Shown: positions 1 to 10,000 of the stretch, in pieces
How positions within the stretch are numbered: the first letter of the stretch is position 1
Layout of the letters: each line of letters starts with the position of its first letter
NCBI GenBank assembly: GCA_030770425.1
Contig: JASJFT010000004.1
Location: forward strand, 558,001 to 622,000
DNA from: Darksidea phi
Lineage: Eukaryota > Ascomycota > Dothideomycetes > Pleosporales > Lentitheciaceae
Direction of reading: 5' to 3'
Length of the DNA stretch: 64,000 bases
Made by a program: the position numbers and the translations under genes
The notes under the pieces: model-generated
What the model saw: only the letters and a program-made list of their open reading frames with translations
The model's database searches: none
Told to the model about the DNA's origin: nothing

Positions 1-2812
1 GTCGATAGGAGATACTCTGGGACGGGGGTTGGGGTACCCTTGTTGCTCGGTGACATGCACATGGGCAGCAAGTATTTGGTAGCGAGGAAATGAGGAAGGA
101 ATACCCTTGAGATTAAGGTAAAGTGTGTGGTTGTGACTGCCTTGTCTGCGGTTGTATTGCGGTTGCGACGGTGACGTGAGGCAGGCACAGCGGACCGGTG
201 TGCAAAGAGAGCTGGACGCACCCATATAGTGTTCAGAGAAATTTTTGAGCATTGCCGACGTGTTGAAACAAAAAGACTAAATTCGGGTTTATCTACTGTG
301 TATGGGTTGCATCATGTTGCATTGGTATTGGCGAGAGAAGCCGCCGCGCTCTGCCGTAAAAGGAAGGCACGCTTCGTACCCGCACCCGCATGCTCTTTCC
401 TTATTTCACAGGCGAGAGGGTGAGCTTATTTTGACCACAGCAGAGTCATTTCCGATGGACTCGCTGCGGCGAATTGACTGTTTGATCGTCGTGATCTGTT
501 AGTGAGGGCATTGGTGGATGTTCGCGGTGATTTGGGGGTTGGTCTGGATGGAGGACTGGAAGCTGGAGGTTATATTTGGATGCTGTTTTGTCTAGATTAA
601 AATTAGTTGTTACACGTAAGAAAGCGAAATTGGTAGACGACACCGGTACCACGGATGACGATGATGTGCTGATGGTGAGATGGCGAGCAGAAGAGAGGCC
701 GTTTGGGCGCATCGATGGGCGAACGTCCAACCATCCCGAGCCTCCAAACCTCGGCCCTTGTTGAAACATCTGCATCTAGAGACTGTGCTTGACTCGCAGC
801 TGCAGAGTCCGCTATCGAAGGCGGTTGTTCGGTGAACCCGTGACCGTGGCTTGCGACTTGCGTATCGCAATGTCACCGGCTAGGCACGCGAACCCCAGTA
901 GCTGGAGGAAGCCCAGGGGCATGCGATGCACGCTTCGCTCTGCATCCTCACATGGCTCGCGATCTCGAGAAGGGGAACTGGTCCATCATGGCATGTGGCG
1001 CGTGAGAGGTAGATTGCGGCTGGGGAATAGGAGTTTTATGCCATCAGGATAATGAAGCAGAACAGCGACTAATCCAAGCACAACTCCGGTCAGCCCCCGC
1101 AGCGCTGCGGAAAGGTGTTAGGGGATTTTTGCAGTCTGGGACCTTGTGGCGGTGTGTCGAGGGAAACGAGATTGGTCGGTTAGTTTGATGCTGGGGTCAA
1201 GATGCCGTGCGAAGCGTGAAGGGAAACATTCGTGGCGGACCTGCCGCCGAAGGTCCTTTGTGCGAGGACGAGACGACAAGAAGAGACGACAAGAGTTGGC
1301 GACTACTTGTGACACGTCTTCGTGTGGCAGCTTGGACTGTCAAACCGTTTTGCCGTGGTTGAGCTCGGAGGCCGGGAGCCATAGGGAGCCCCTTTTCACG
1401 TGAGCGCGACTCGCTGACGCTCTGGGCCGCCGCCTGTAGATCGGCCAGGGCATTTTAGCAATCACACCACCCATGACCCTGTCAACGCTCTCAACGCCTC
1501 GATCCGGAAGTGCCCCTCACAGATGTTTCAATACATCGAGCAGATGCGGCCGTCACCACGCAGCGCTGTGCTGCCCTCACACAGGCGACTCGCCGGCCGT
1601 TGCTTTTGGATTCGAGGAGTACGACTGCAGGGCGGATTATGTTCGGTAATGAAGCCAACGCTACTTCGATGATGCACGTATGGCCCGCTTCAGCCCATAC
1701 GGCGTGCGGTGGGCGGGCAGCTTGGTCAACGCTACGGAAGGGTTAGGCGCAAGGGTCTGGCTGCTGTAAACGGCGATCGGCGATGCACCGTGGCTCCCAT
1801 TCGCTGCATGGCGTCGCCTAACGAGGGGCGCTTGTCGGATACCGTCTAGCGCCGAGCTTGGGCCGGCTGCCATATCTGCCAATGCTCAGATGCGCACCGG
1901 GCGGGAGTTGTGCAGAGGCAGAGGCTGGCGATGGTTGGGATAAATGCGCTGGTGTTGTGCGGAGGAAGAAGGTGTGGCGAGGCGTGGTACTCGGGACAGC
2001 GTGGAGAGCACCGCACCCATTCGCTGCGTAGGAGGCCCTGACAGGTGTGCTGCAGATGCTCCGGCTTCGCAGGCAGCAGCACGCATCGCGTACGAGCACA
2101 ATTGCTGCTGGACGGTGGCCAGTCACGTTCGCTGCACACCCTATCTCTGCACCCAGGCGGCGGATCGCGGCAGACACCGGCCTTTTTCTTCCCAGTCTCG
2201 TGAGGGCATGCACAGGTCCGACGTGGAGAGCAGCTTGCGAGGAGGGGCTCCTGCAGTCATGCGACCTCCTGCAAAGATAGCAGGATCATGGCACCGTCGG
2301 CCGGCGGAGTTGCTGCCGCTGCTCGCGGCGGCGGCGTCGTCTCTTCGTCTTCACGGCTGGACGGTGGGATGCTCGACGGCTTGCGGCTGCACATGGCTAT
2401 GTTTCAGGGCTCGAGCAGTGCATAAGGCGTTTTACGCAGGGCAGTCGCGTTAATTCGACGGCGCGCAGGCCAGGCGTGAGACACCAAGCGGGGCCTCGGC
2501 GGCTGCTCAGCGGACGTGCTGGGGCCCTAATTTCGATTGATCCCTGCACCCACGCCCCTAGCAACCACCCGGCACCTTAAAGCTCGAACAGCCCTTGGCT
2601 ATCCGTCGCCTTTCTTTGTCCTGTCCACACACTTCTGCTCGCACTCCACACCAGGTCGAGCCTGCCTTTGCGAACATCTTCGCCGGCACCGCGCCTTCTT
2701 CTTTTAGTACGTCTTTGTAATTCACCCGCGAGCTTGCTCCACGCTGCTTCATTTTCCGCACACACGACACGCCCTACCTGCCAGTCCCGCACAAGCAAAC
2801 ACACGTTGCAAC
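1..2812. other. Gene-poor left end, includes promoter of the PH-domain gene
   Basis: No open frame here looks like a protein: the frames are short, Arg/Ser/Cys-rich and overlap on both strands, as expected of GC-rich non-coding DNA. The last 300 bases before 2813 are pyrimidine-rich with CTTTC/TTCTT runs, as in promoters and 5' UTRs of highly expressed fungal genes, and I infer they drive the PH-domain gene. I saw no tRNA, rRNA or transposon end. Confidence 0.5.
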
Positions 2813-5056
2813 ATGTCTGCCGCCGTCGAACAGAAGACCGAGGTCGCCCCAGAGACCAGCACCGTCCAGCCCGTTGCGGCGCCGGTCGAGCCTGTGGTCC
2901 CCGTGACCGAGGAAAAGCCCTCCGAGGCGGCTGCTGAGCCCAAGGCAGAGGAGACTCCCAAGACGGACGGCGAGACCGCGGCCGCTGCTCCTGTCGAGGA
3001 GAAGAAGGAGGAAGAGGAGGAGAAGCCGGTAGAGCCCATCTACAGCGGTGCCCTCGGCTACAAGGCGCCTGGCCTGAAGAAGTGAGTCTGGACGGGCAGG
3101 TATCAAGCGTCGTTGCTAACCGCGTGCCAGCGTTTTCCGCTACTCGAAGAAGTACTTCTGGTTCGGCGAGGAGGCTGCCGTCCCCACATCCAGCCTCACC
3201 CACTATCTGCGCGGCGAGAAGGCAGAGATTGCGAACCCAACGGCTGCCTGGTCGAGCGTAACCGGAAAGGGTCTCCTCTTCTTCGCCAAGCACGCCGATC
3301 AGAAGGAGACGCCTGCCGGTGTTCTGAACTTGGTGAGCACGGACCCACAATATTTCGGAGATTGACCTTTTCTAACTGGTACAGGCCGATGCGACCGAAC
3401 TCACCAAGGATGGCTCCATCGCCCTGCACTTCAAGCTGCACGGCGGCAAACACTCCTTCGAGGCTCAGAATCTGCAGGAGCGTAACGGCTGGTTCGTCGC
3501 CTTCGAGAAGGCCATCGCCGAGGCCACGGCTTCCAAGGAGAGCATCGTCTCGAGCGAGGCCTACAAGGAGGAGCTTGAGAAGCTTCGTAAGTCCCCAATT
3601 TTTTATGCACGACGCGTCGCGTCGAAAAATAATTGTTTGCATTCGCTTGTTCCCGTCGCACAGACGCACTGACACCACGTTAAGGCAAGCCGGCCACACT
3701 AGCCGCTCCCGCGACTGGCTCCACCCCAAAGAAGAGCACCGAGGCCGCGCCCAAGCCCGCAGAGCCCGAGACGGCAGCTGCTCCCGCTGAGGACGCCATC
3801 ACTCCGGCCCGCACTGGTTCTTCTAGCAGCTCCTCCGACGAGGACAAGAAGAAGAAGAAGGCCAAGAGCAAGAGCCGCTCCGCCTCTCGTGGAAAGCGTT
3901 CGTCCATCTTCGGCAGCTTCCTCGGCAAGAAGGACAAGGCTGAGGAGAAGGTCGAAGAGAAAAAGGCTGAGAAGGCCGACGAGAAGGAAGAGAAGAAGGC
4001 CGAAAAGGAAGAAAAGGAAGAGACTCCTGCCGTTGCCGCCGAGCGTATGTCTTGTTTTGCAATTTGTTTGATATAAAACTAACATGCACAGCGTCAACCG
4101 CTGCTCCGGCCACCACCGAGGACGCTCCCAAGCCCGCTGAGGAGACCAAGCCTGCGGCCGCTCCTGTCGAGGAGAAGAAGGCTGAGGAGAAGCCCAAACC
4201 CGCAAAGCGCGGGTCCATCTTCGGCAACTTCGTAGAGAAGCTCAAGAGCCCAACCTCTGAGAAGAAGGAGGCCGACCTTGTGCCTGCCCCTGCAAAGGAG
4301 TCCGAGGTGTCAGCCGAGGCCCCCAAGCTCGATGAGCTGCCCAAGACCGAGGACACACCCGCCACCGCTTCCACCGAGCCTACCGCTCCGGTCACCGACG
4401 CAACCATTGAGGCACCCAAGACCGAGGAGGCGAAGCCTGCTGAGACAAAGATTGCCACCACTCCAGCCAAGGAGAAGCAGCACTTCTCTTTCGGCAAGTT
4501 CTTGGGCAGTAACAAGGACAAGGTCAAGTCACCTGCTACTGAGAAGGCCCCCGAGACGCCCAAGACTGCCGACGAAGCCCCGAAGCTTGAGGAGACTGCT
4601 ACTGTTGCTCCCATCACCCCCATCGAGCCCGTTGCCGAGACGCCTGCCGAGGTCAAGGAGGAAAAGAAGGAGGAGAAGAAAGAGGAGCCTGTCGCTGAGG
4701 CTTCTTCCACCACTCCCCCTCCGAAGAAGCGTGGTTCCATCTTCGGTGCTCTCGGTGGCTCCGTCAAGAAGGAGAAGGATGGCGAGGAGAAGCCTCAGGG
4801 TCTGAAGGGTCTCTTCCGCAACGCTAGCAAGGCAGGAAGGTCCAAGAAGGAGAAGGAAGTCGCCACACCGGCCAAGGTCGAGGAGACTGCTGAGCCCAAA
4901 GAGAACGCCGAGGCCGCTCCCGTCGCCGAAGAGAAGAAAGAGACCGACGGCCCGGCCATTCCCGCCGAGCAGACCGCCATTGGCGACGTCGTCCCGGATG
5001 CGGTTACAGTAGGGCAGGCTCCCAAAAGCACGCCCCAGGTCGCTTCCACTGCATAA
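2813..5056 (+). CDS. PH-domain protein with long acidic/Lys-rich tail and repeated SIFG motifs
   Basis: Five exons (2813-3081, 3131-3332, 3385-3586, 3685-4044, 4092-5056) join in phase to about 665 aa. An acidic Ala/Pro/Glu N-terminus (1-75) precedes a globular part, about 75-215, with short motifs such as YFWFGEEAAVP, GLLFFAKHAD and FEAQNLQERNGWFVAFEKA; the last is the C-terminal helix of a pleckstrin-homology fold. It resembles the fungal PH family that includes meiotic-expression-up-regulated proteins (Pfam PH_6, from memory). The rest is low-complexity KEEKKAEE-type sequence carrying four spaced copies of a basic-S-[IF]-F-G motif near residues 294, 382, 476 and 556. No enzyme motif is visible. 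I infer a membrane- or cortex-associated scaffold. The start is the first ATG of the pyrimidine-led transcript and is followed by good coding sequence. The function is not known to me. Confidence 0.85.
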
Positions 5057-5989
5057 GGTATGGTGGGAAGACCCTACCTTTATCAACGACAGCCATGATG
5101 GAATGACGGAAAAGCAAATACAACCCAACTCCCTTGTTTGACCGCACGGCTACCACGACAAATACCCCCAGCATCTCACCGAACTCCGGCGCAGATGTTG
5201 GACTTGAGCTTCCTCGCATACATGTCTCCTATATACCCCATTTCTCTATCGGCCAACTCCCGTCCGCTCGCTCCCATCGTGGGTACCATCATCTGCGGCA
5301 TTGACATGTTTGGAGGAGTGTCATTTTGCCTATCCACTGTTTATGTCCGCCAACTGTTTTGTCTAGATTGATACCACTCTGCACTTGTTTCTCTCATTTT
5401 GATACCAATGTCTGTTTGGTCGCGACCGGCTGTCCTGTTTATCTTTTCTGCTTGTTTATCGCGCAATACCCCCTGATACCCTGCGTACAGCCTTATTAGG
5501 ATTTCTGTACAAGCGGCCACTAGGGCACCCTCGACGTAATAATTTAATTGAAAAGTGGTATTCCTGAGCTGACGGTGCCCTTCGGTAATGTGACGTTTGG
5601 TGGCGGCCTGTTTGACAAATCGCGTTGGGGCAATGGCGCCGATATGCCAGTCGCATGACGTGGAGAAAAATTGGACTGAGTTGGCTTCGTTATGCGTCCG
5701 CATAGGGACGCTTCTGATCCTTTCTAGCTGCATTAGTCGCGGGGCCCTTGATTTGATTTGAGTTGATCGGAAGACATGCCGCAGTACATGTGAGCCTTGG
5801 CCATACCGAATGTACCTTGCACAGCCAGCTTCCCCGCAGCCACGCCCGCGCAACCTCGCTGTGCGCCCTCCATGTTTGTGCTTCACCGCGCGCACGCAGC
5901 ACTTTACCCTTCTCTTTAATGTGTATATCTGGGCCGTAGCGGCTATCGGTCGGGCTTTCTAGTTTGGGAATTAAGGCTAAGGCGGCAAG
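5057..5989. other. Intergenic, 3' UTR of PH gene and promoter of UBTD-like gene
   Basis: Nothing coding is supported. The first part is T-rich and likely 3' UTR. The part before 5990 should hold the promoter of the ubiquitin-like gene. Confidence 0.4.
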
Positions 5990-7160
5990 ATGGTGAGTTT
6001 GGAACCGCGCATTCAGAATCGTGTCTTGTTGAGGAAGGGGTGGGAGAGCTGGATGCTTTCGTGGTGAGCTTGCGCTTGCGCCGAGTGCTCACACGACAGC
6101 TTCTTCAAGCTCGTCTCTAGCTGACCCGCGCACACGACGAACCTCACACGATCGTCTGGCCCAGCAGCTAATACATTTATTTACAGGGCTGCTGCAGCTC
6201 CCGCGAAGCGGGCGACGACACATCGCCCTACCCGCCCGTTTCCTCCACCCAAGCACCGGACGCCTCCTCCCGGCACATCGCAACCTCTTCTCCCCCGCGC
6301 TCCTCTTCCGTAGCTTCCCCGCGCGGTTCCCACTCGCAACCCACCGCTGAAATCCGCCCCAACGTCCCTCTCAAGCCCATCGATCCTGCCCACCGCTCTA
6401 AACTCCCTTCTACCCTCGGCTCCCCCACGGATGGCGCGCGCCATACGCACGTCACGCCCCTCTCAGACTCTACCCACGCGCTCTGGACGCGGAAGCGGCT
6501 TGAGAAGGAAAGAGATGACTGGTGGGATACACGTACAACAGGGAACACGGAGATATGGAATGCACTACGATTAATGGTGCAGAGCCTACAAGTCGGAGAT
6601 GTGAGCGAAGCACAGGCGCTACTAGATGCCATGGAGTGTACGTGTCCGAACGGCATGGTCTGGAAGGGCGTGTTTGATCGCAGGGGCGAGTGGTATCGGG
6701 TTCCTGAGTGGATTGTAGTGGAACCCGAGGGTGTTGTTGAGGAGGCCGATGTCGAGGGTGGGGGTGGCAAGGGCAAGGGCAAGGGCAAAGAGGTTGTGGT
6801 GGATGCTGAGGTAGGGGAGATGGTTAAGGTTAGGTGTAGGTTGAGTTCAGATGGGAGAGATGTTGTCGTGGAGATACATAAGGGCGAGAAGGTGTCTGGG
6901 CTCATTGCGAATCTTAAGGCTAAGGCGAAGGTAAGTCTAGCACCGTGCATTCCTCCAAACACCATAACACTAGGAATATCGACTCCCCTTATACCTCCCC
7001 TAGGAAGAGGATCACGCTAATGTTACAATAGATCAACCCCTTCGCCTGCGTCCGCATCGTCTACGGTGGCAAAATCTTCGACGAAACTCAACCCCTCGAT
7101 TCCCATCCATACTGGAACTACGACAGCAAGCATGTACTTATCGCTATGGTGTTGGAGTAA
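5990..7160 (+). CDS. UBTD/DC-UbP-type ubiquitin-domain protein, N-myristoylation signal
   Basis: Exons 5990-5992 (the ATG alone), 6187-6930 and 7032-7160 give 291 aa. Splicing the ATG to GGC at 6187 creates an N-terminus MGCCSS, a textbook N-myristoylation plus palmitoylation signal. The 194-nt intron starts GTGAGT and ends CTAATAC...TTTACAG. Residues about 65-165 match the UBTD N-terminal domain pattern: NVPLKPID, WTRKRLEKERDDWWDT, TEIWNALR, then a segment on LPxGxxxxGVFDRRGEWYRVPEW logic. Residues about 205-291 form a ubiquitin-like fold (VRCRLSSDGRDVVVEIHKGE ... VRIVYGGKIFDE ... VLIAMVLE). Between them lies a Gly-Lys repeat (GKGKGKGKE). Animal UBTD1/2 bind E2 enzymes; the same role here is inferred. 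No C-terminal di-Gly is present, so it is not conjugated like ubiquitin. Confidence 0.88.
5993..6186 (+). other. Intron 1 directly after the start codon
   Basis: The intron runs from GTGAGT immediately after ATG to TTTACAG and has a CTAATAC branch-like site about 20 nt before the acceptor. Without its removal the first codons run into unrelated sequence; with it the protein starts MGCC. Confidence 0.8.
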
Positions 7161-7688
7161 AACTACCCCCCCTTCCCCCCCTCCATCGCTTTCTATCATC
7201 ACATTTTATCCATATTAGCTATGCACACACATCTACCTATATATACATACGCACGTAAGGTCTCACCAAAGGAGGCGAGCCAGCAGGAAGGTGGAAGGAA
7301 GAGAAGAGCATGTGCAGGAGCCATAGTTCGGATCCATTTTTCGGTTTATGTGAGGTGGAGTTTTTTCGGACGTTAGTAGATACCCCTCTTTTTGTTCGCA
7401 TGGGTACTTTTCCATCAACACGTTGGGCATGAGGAAGAAGATGGATGAATGGATAATGTAATTACGTGGAGGAAAGATGAGAGGGACGCGGTGCATGTTG
7501 GAGTCGACGCTCAATCGCGGTCACGTCACATAATTAGCATAGTATTCAATTCAAACATATAACCTTCTACCACCCGCCTCCATGAAGGCCTTCTTTCAAC
7601 GAGCTTCAATATAGCGCGCTCCACCTACATAAATTGCTGTATGGCGTAAGAAGAAAGCTAGATATCCTTTCTTCCCCCTTGTTCAGTA
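7161..7688. other. Intergenic between convergent genes
   Basis: This is the 3' side of both neighbours: C-rich then AT-rich sequence, with no supported gene. Confidence 0.4.
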
Positions 7689-9740
7689 TCACAGAATATC
7701 CACACGTGTCACATTGCCCTTCCTCCCACCACCACCGCCGCCCTCATATCCCCCATCAAGCCCATCATCAAACCCACCATCCTCATACCCGCCATACCCT
7801 CCATACCGTGCAGCCTCCCATCTCACCAGATCATCCCTCTGCATCTCCTCCTCCTGCTCCTTTCGCCTCCTCTTCCTCCCTTCTATTTTTCTACAACTAC
7901 TCCTTCTCGTCTGTCTATGTCTACGCGCCTTCAACACCCTCACTCTCCGCTCTTTAAACGCATATGCTGGGCCCGCGCCGCTGCCGCTGCCGCTGCCGTT
8001 GCTGCTGGGTAGGTAGGGCTTGTGGTCCGCGTTGAGGGGGTCGGGTATGAAGCCGGATAGGTAGAGGATTTCTTCTGTTTCGGAACCGGTGTCTGTGTTA
8101 GTGTCTGTGTCGGTGTCGGTGTCGGAATCGAAGGGGCGGCTGGATGTGGTGGGAGGAATGTGGAGAGTGCGGGGTTGGGGTTGAGGTTGAGGTTGAGGTT
8201 GAGGGGCAGAGGTTGGGTGGTTTTTCCTCTGGAGAATGGGGTTGGGGTGGGAGGGTGGTGGTGTGTTTCGCGCTTCTTCTTCTTCCTCTCCATCTCCATC
8301 TCCATCTCCATCCTCACCCTCATCCTTATCTAAATCAGAACCATAAGCCGAAGAACCCGAGCCCAAAATGTCATGCTCAAGTCCCATCGATGTACATTCC
8401 CTCCTTGCACGGTGAAGCCCGGTATCAGATTCGTCCTTGGAAACAATCTCTTTCCCACCCTCTCTCTTTCTATCCCCACTTTTCCCAAATCTGTCCATGT
8501 TCATGACCTCGGTTCGCGTCGGCGCTGGAGGAAGCTCTTCTATGTGTAAAAGCTGCGGGTCGAGAGCGGGTGTAGGTGTATGTGTATGCGTAAGGGTAGG
8601 TGTAAGTGTAAGTGTAGGTATACGGCGGTGTGTCCACGTCACATGCCCGCTCCCACGTGGCAGAAACGTAGGATCGAGTGAGGATAAGGGTGCTACGTCA
8701 CGAGTCCGTGGACTAGATGTCGTAGTCTCATATAAAGGCGGAGGAGCAGGGGCCCTCACACCAGCGTCTTCATTTCCATTTCCATTTCCATTTCCATTTC
8801 CATTTCCATTTCCATCGGTAGCCCCAGCCTCAGCCCCAGTCCTTCCATCATCGCGAATCTCAGTAACATTTACAATCACATCGCTATCGTCAGCCATCCA
8901 CCCTCGCCCGCGTGGACCAGGGGGCGCAGAACGATCGTTGCGAGCGGGTACGTGACGAAGTGAGGGCATTGTCGTATCCGTTCCGGCCGCCGAAGGAGGA
9001 GGAGAGTAAGTAAGCGGAGGCGATATGCCTTCAATGACCGGTATCATCCCAAGGACTTCTTGGTCGAATGGACTGCGCAGCTCCTCCTCCAGCGTATATA
9101 TAGGACCTACAATGTCGTTTCTCGCGACGACGCGGGACAGAGGTGGCATGTCTGCGTACTGCTCTTCGTCTTCTTCTATGCGTGGTATATCGGCGTTTGC
9201 GAGGTATATACCACCCGGCTCTTCATCTTCATCTTCATCTACTTCTGCATCGCCATCGCCATCACGATATTCTACTTCTGCTTCACCTTCTGCATGCACA
9301 CCATCCACGATCCTACCACCCATCTCCCGCGCCTCAAAAGCTCGTTCATGCTCAAAATACTGCACACCTCGCGAATCCATGGCTTGCGTTTGATCGGTAA
9401 ACTGCGCTCCTTCAGCAAACGCCGCCATTTCATGTGCGTCGAGCAGCTGATCTTCGGTATCCATCTTCGTCTGCGATTGGACGTGTGACTGCGATCGGTG
9501 TCGCTGTCTCGCGGCGCGTCGATTAAACGTAAGAAAATCCCCGGTGAAATGGAGGACTTGTGTAATATATGTGATGGCTTGACCCATTATCGTTCTGGTC
9601 GTGGGCGAGGTGTGAAAAGGAGTTAAGAGGGGAATGGAGGGAAGAAGATAAGAGAGAAAGCGAAGGACGGTGCGTGCTGAAATACGGCATGTGCGAAAAG
9701 GTATATTTTGAAACCCCGGTAGAGACAAAGCAATGGCCAT
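7689..9740 (-). CDS. Unknown low-complexity acidic protein built on microsatellites
   Basis: This is one uninterrupted frame of 683 codons. An in-frame ATG at 9587 (MGQAITYITQVLHF, also a possible myristoylation signal) would give about 632 aa and is a good alternative start, because the 51 residues before it are hydrophobic/basic and look like leader or 5' UTR. The body is acidic and disordered, with dipeptide runs coded by microsatellites: GN (about 310-330), TLTPTLTHTHTPTP, a PQ run, a DT run and DGDGDG followed by Glu. The C-terminus is Gly/Tyr-rich (GGYGGYEDGG). A motif region near 200-235 (PRIEEDEEQYADMPPLSRVV) looks less simple. I recognise no domain. It is real by length and frame bias, but its function is unknown. 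Confidence 0.7.
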   Translation of the reverse strand: MAIALSLPGFQNIPFRTCRISARTVLRFLSYLLPSIPLLTPFHTSPTTRTIMGQAITYITQVLHFTGDFLTFNRRAARQRHRSQSHVQSQTKMDTEDQLLDAHEMAAFAEGAQFTDQTQAMDSRGVQYFEHERAFEAREMGGRIVDGVHAEGEAEVEYRDGDGDAEVDEDEDEEPGGIYLANADIPRIEEDEEQYADMPPLSRVVARNDIVGPIYTLEEELRSPFDQEVLGMIPVIEGISPPLTYSPPPSAAGTDTTMPSLRHVPARNDRSAPPGPRGRGWMADDSDVIVNVTEIRDDGRTGAEAGATDGNGNGNGNGNGNGNEDAGVRAPAPPPLYETTTSSPRTRDVAPLSSLDPTFLPRGSGHVTWTHRRIPTLTLTPTLTHTHTPTPALDPQLLHIEELPPAPTRTEVMNMDRFGKSGDRKREGGKEIVSKDESDTGLHRARRECTSMGLEHDILGSGSSAYGSDLDKDEGEDGDGDGDGEEEEEARNTPPPSHPNPILQRKNHPTSAPQPQPQPQPQPRTLHIPPTTSSRPFDSDTDTDTDTNTDTGSETEEILYLSGFIPDPLNADHKPYLPSSNGSGSGSGAGPAYAFKERRVRVLKARRHRQTRRSSCRKIEGRKRRRKEQEEEMQRDDLVRWEAARYGGYGGYEDGGFDDGLDGGYEGGGGGGRKGNVTRVDIL
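8089..8312. repeat. Cluster of further in-frame microsatellites
   Basis: GTGTCN units (about 8089-8124, Asp-Thr), GTTGAG units (about 8179-8204, Pro-Gln) and CCATCT units (about 8288-8312, Asp-Gly) sit within about 225 bases. All have six-base periods in the same reading frame. A GTGTAN-like run follows at about 8570-8624. Confidence 0.9.
8771..8815. repeat. (TTTCCA)n hexanucleotide microsatellite
   Basis: About seven tandem TTTCCA units lie inside the minus-strand gene and encode an Asn-Gly alternation. The six-base unit preserves the frame. Confidence 0.95.
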
Positions 9741-10000
9741 GGTAAGTAGGCCTTACTGAGTGAGTGGTACCTGGGTCAAGCGCCAAAGTGAACCAGACTT
9801 CGACCAGAACATGAAGCCATCATTACCAGCCTGACCTTCACCATAAGAGTCAACTTTGAACCCTGCTATGCAAACACAATAGTATACAAAAAATCACCCC
9901 AATTTTTATTAGCCTTTGCGAACGTGTAGGCGTCTCCTTCTCCTTGAGCTTCCATATCCCACTCGCTAGTCAGGCTCTTCCCACCCAAACCACCTCGCCC

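Noticed and set aside
3823..4767. 314-codon minus-strand frame opposite the PH-domain gene
   Set aside because: Ser/Ala/Gly/Phe-rich mirror of the GAG/AAG-rich coding strand. The plus-strand exons join in phase and encode a recognisable domain.
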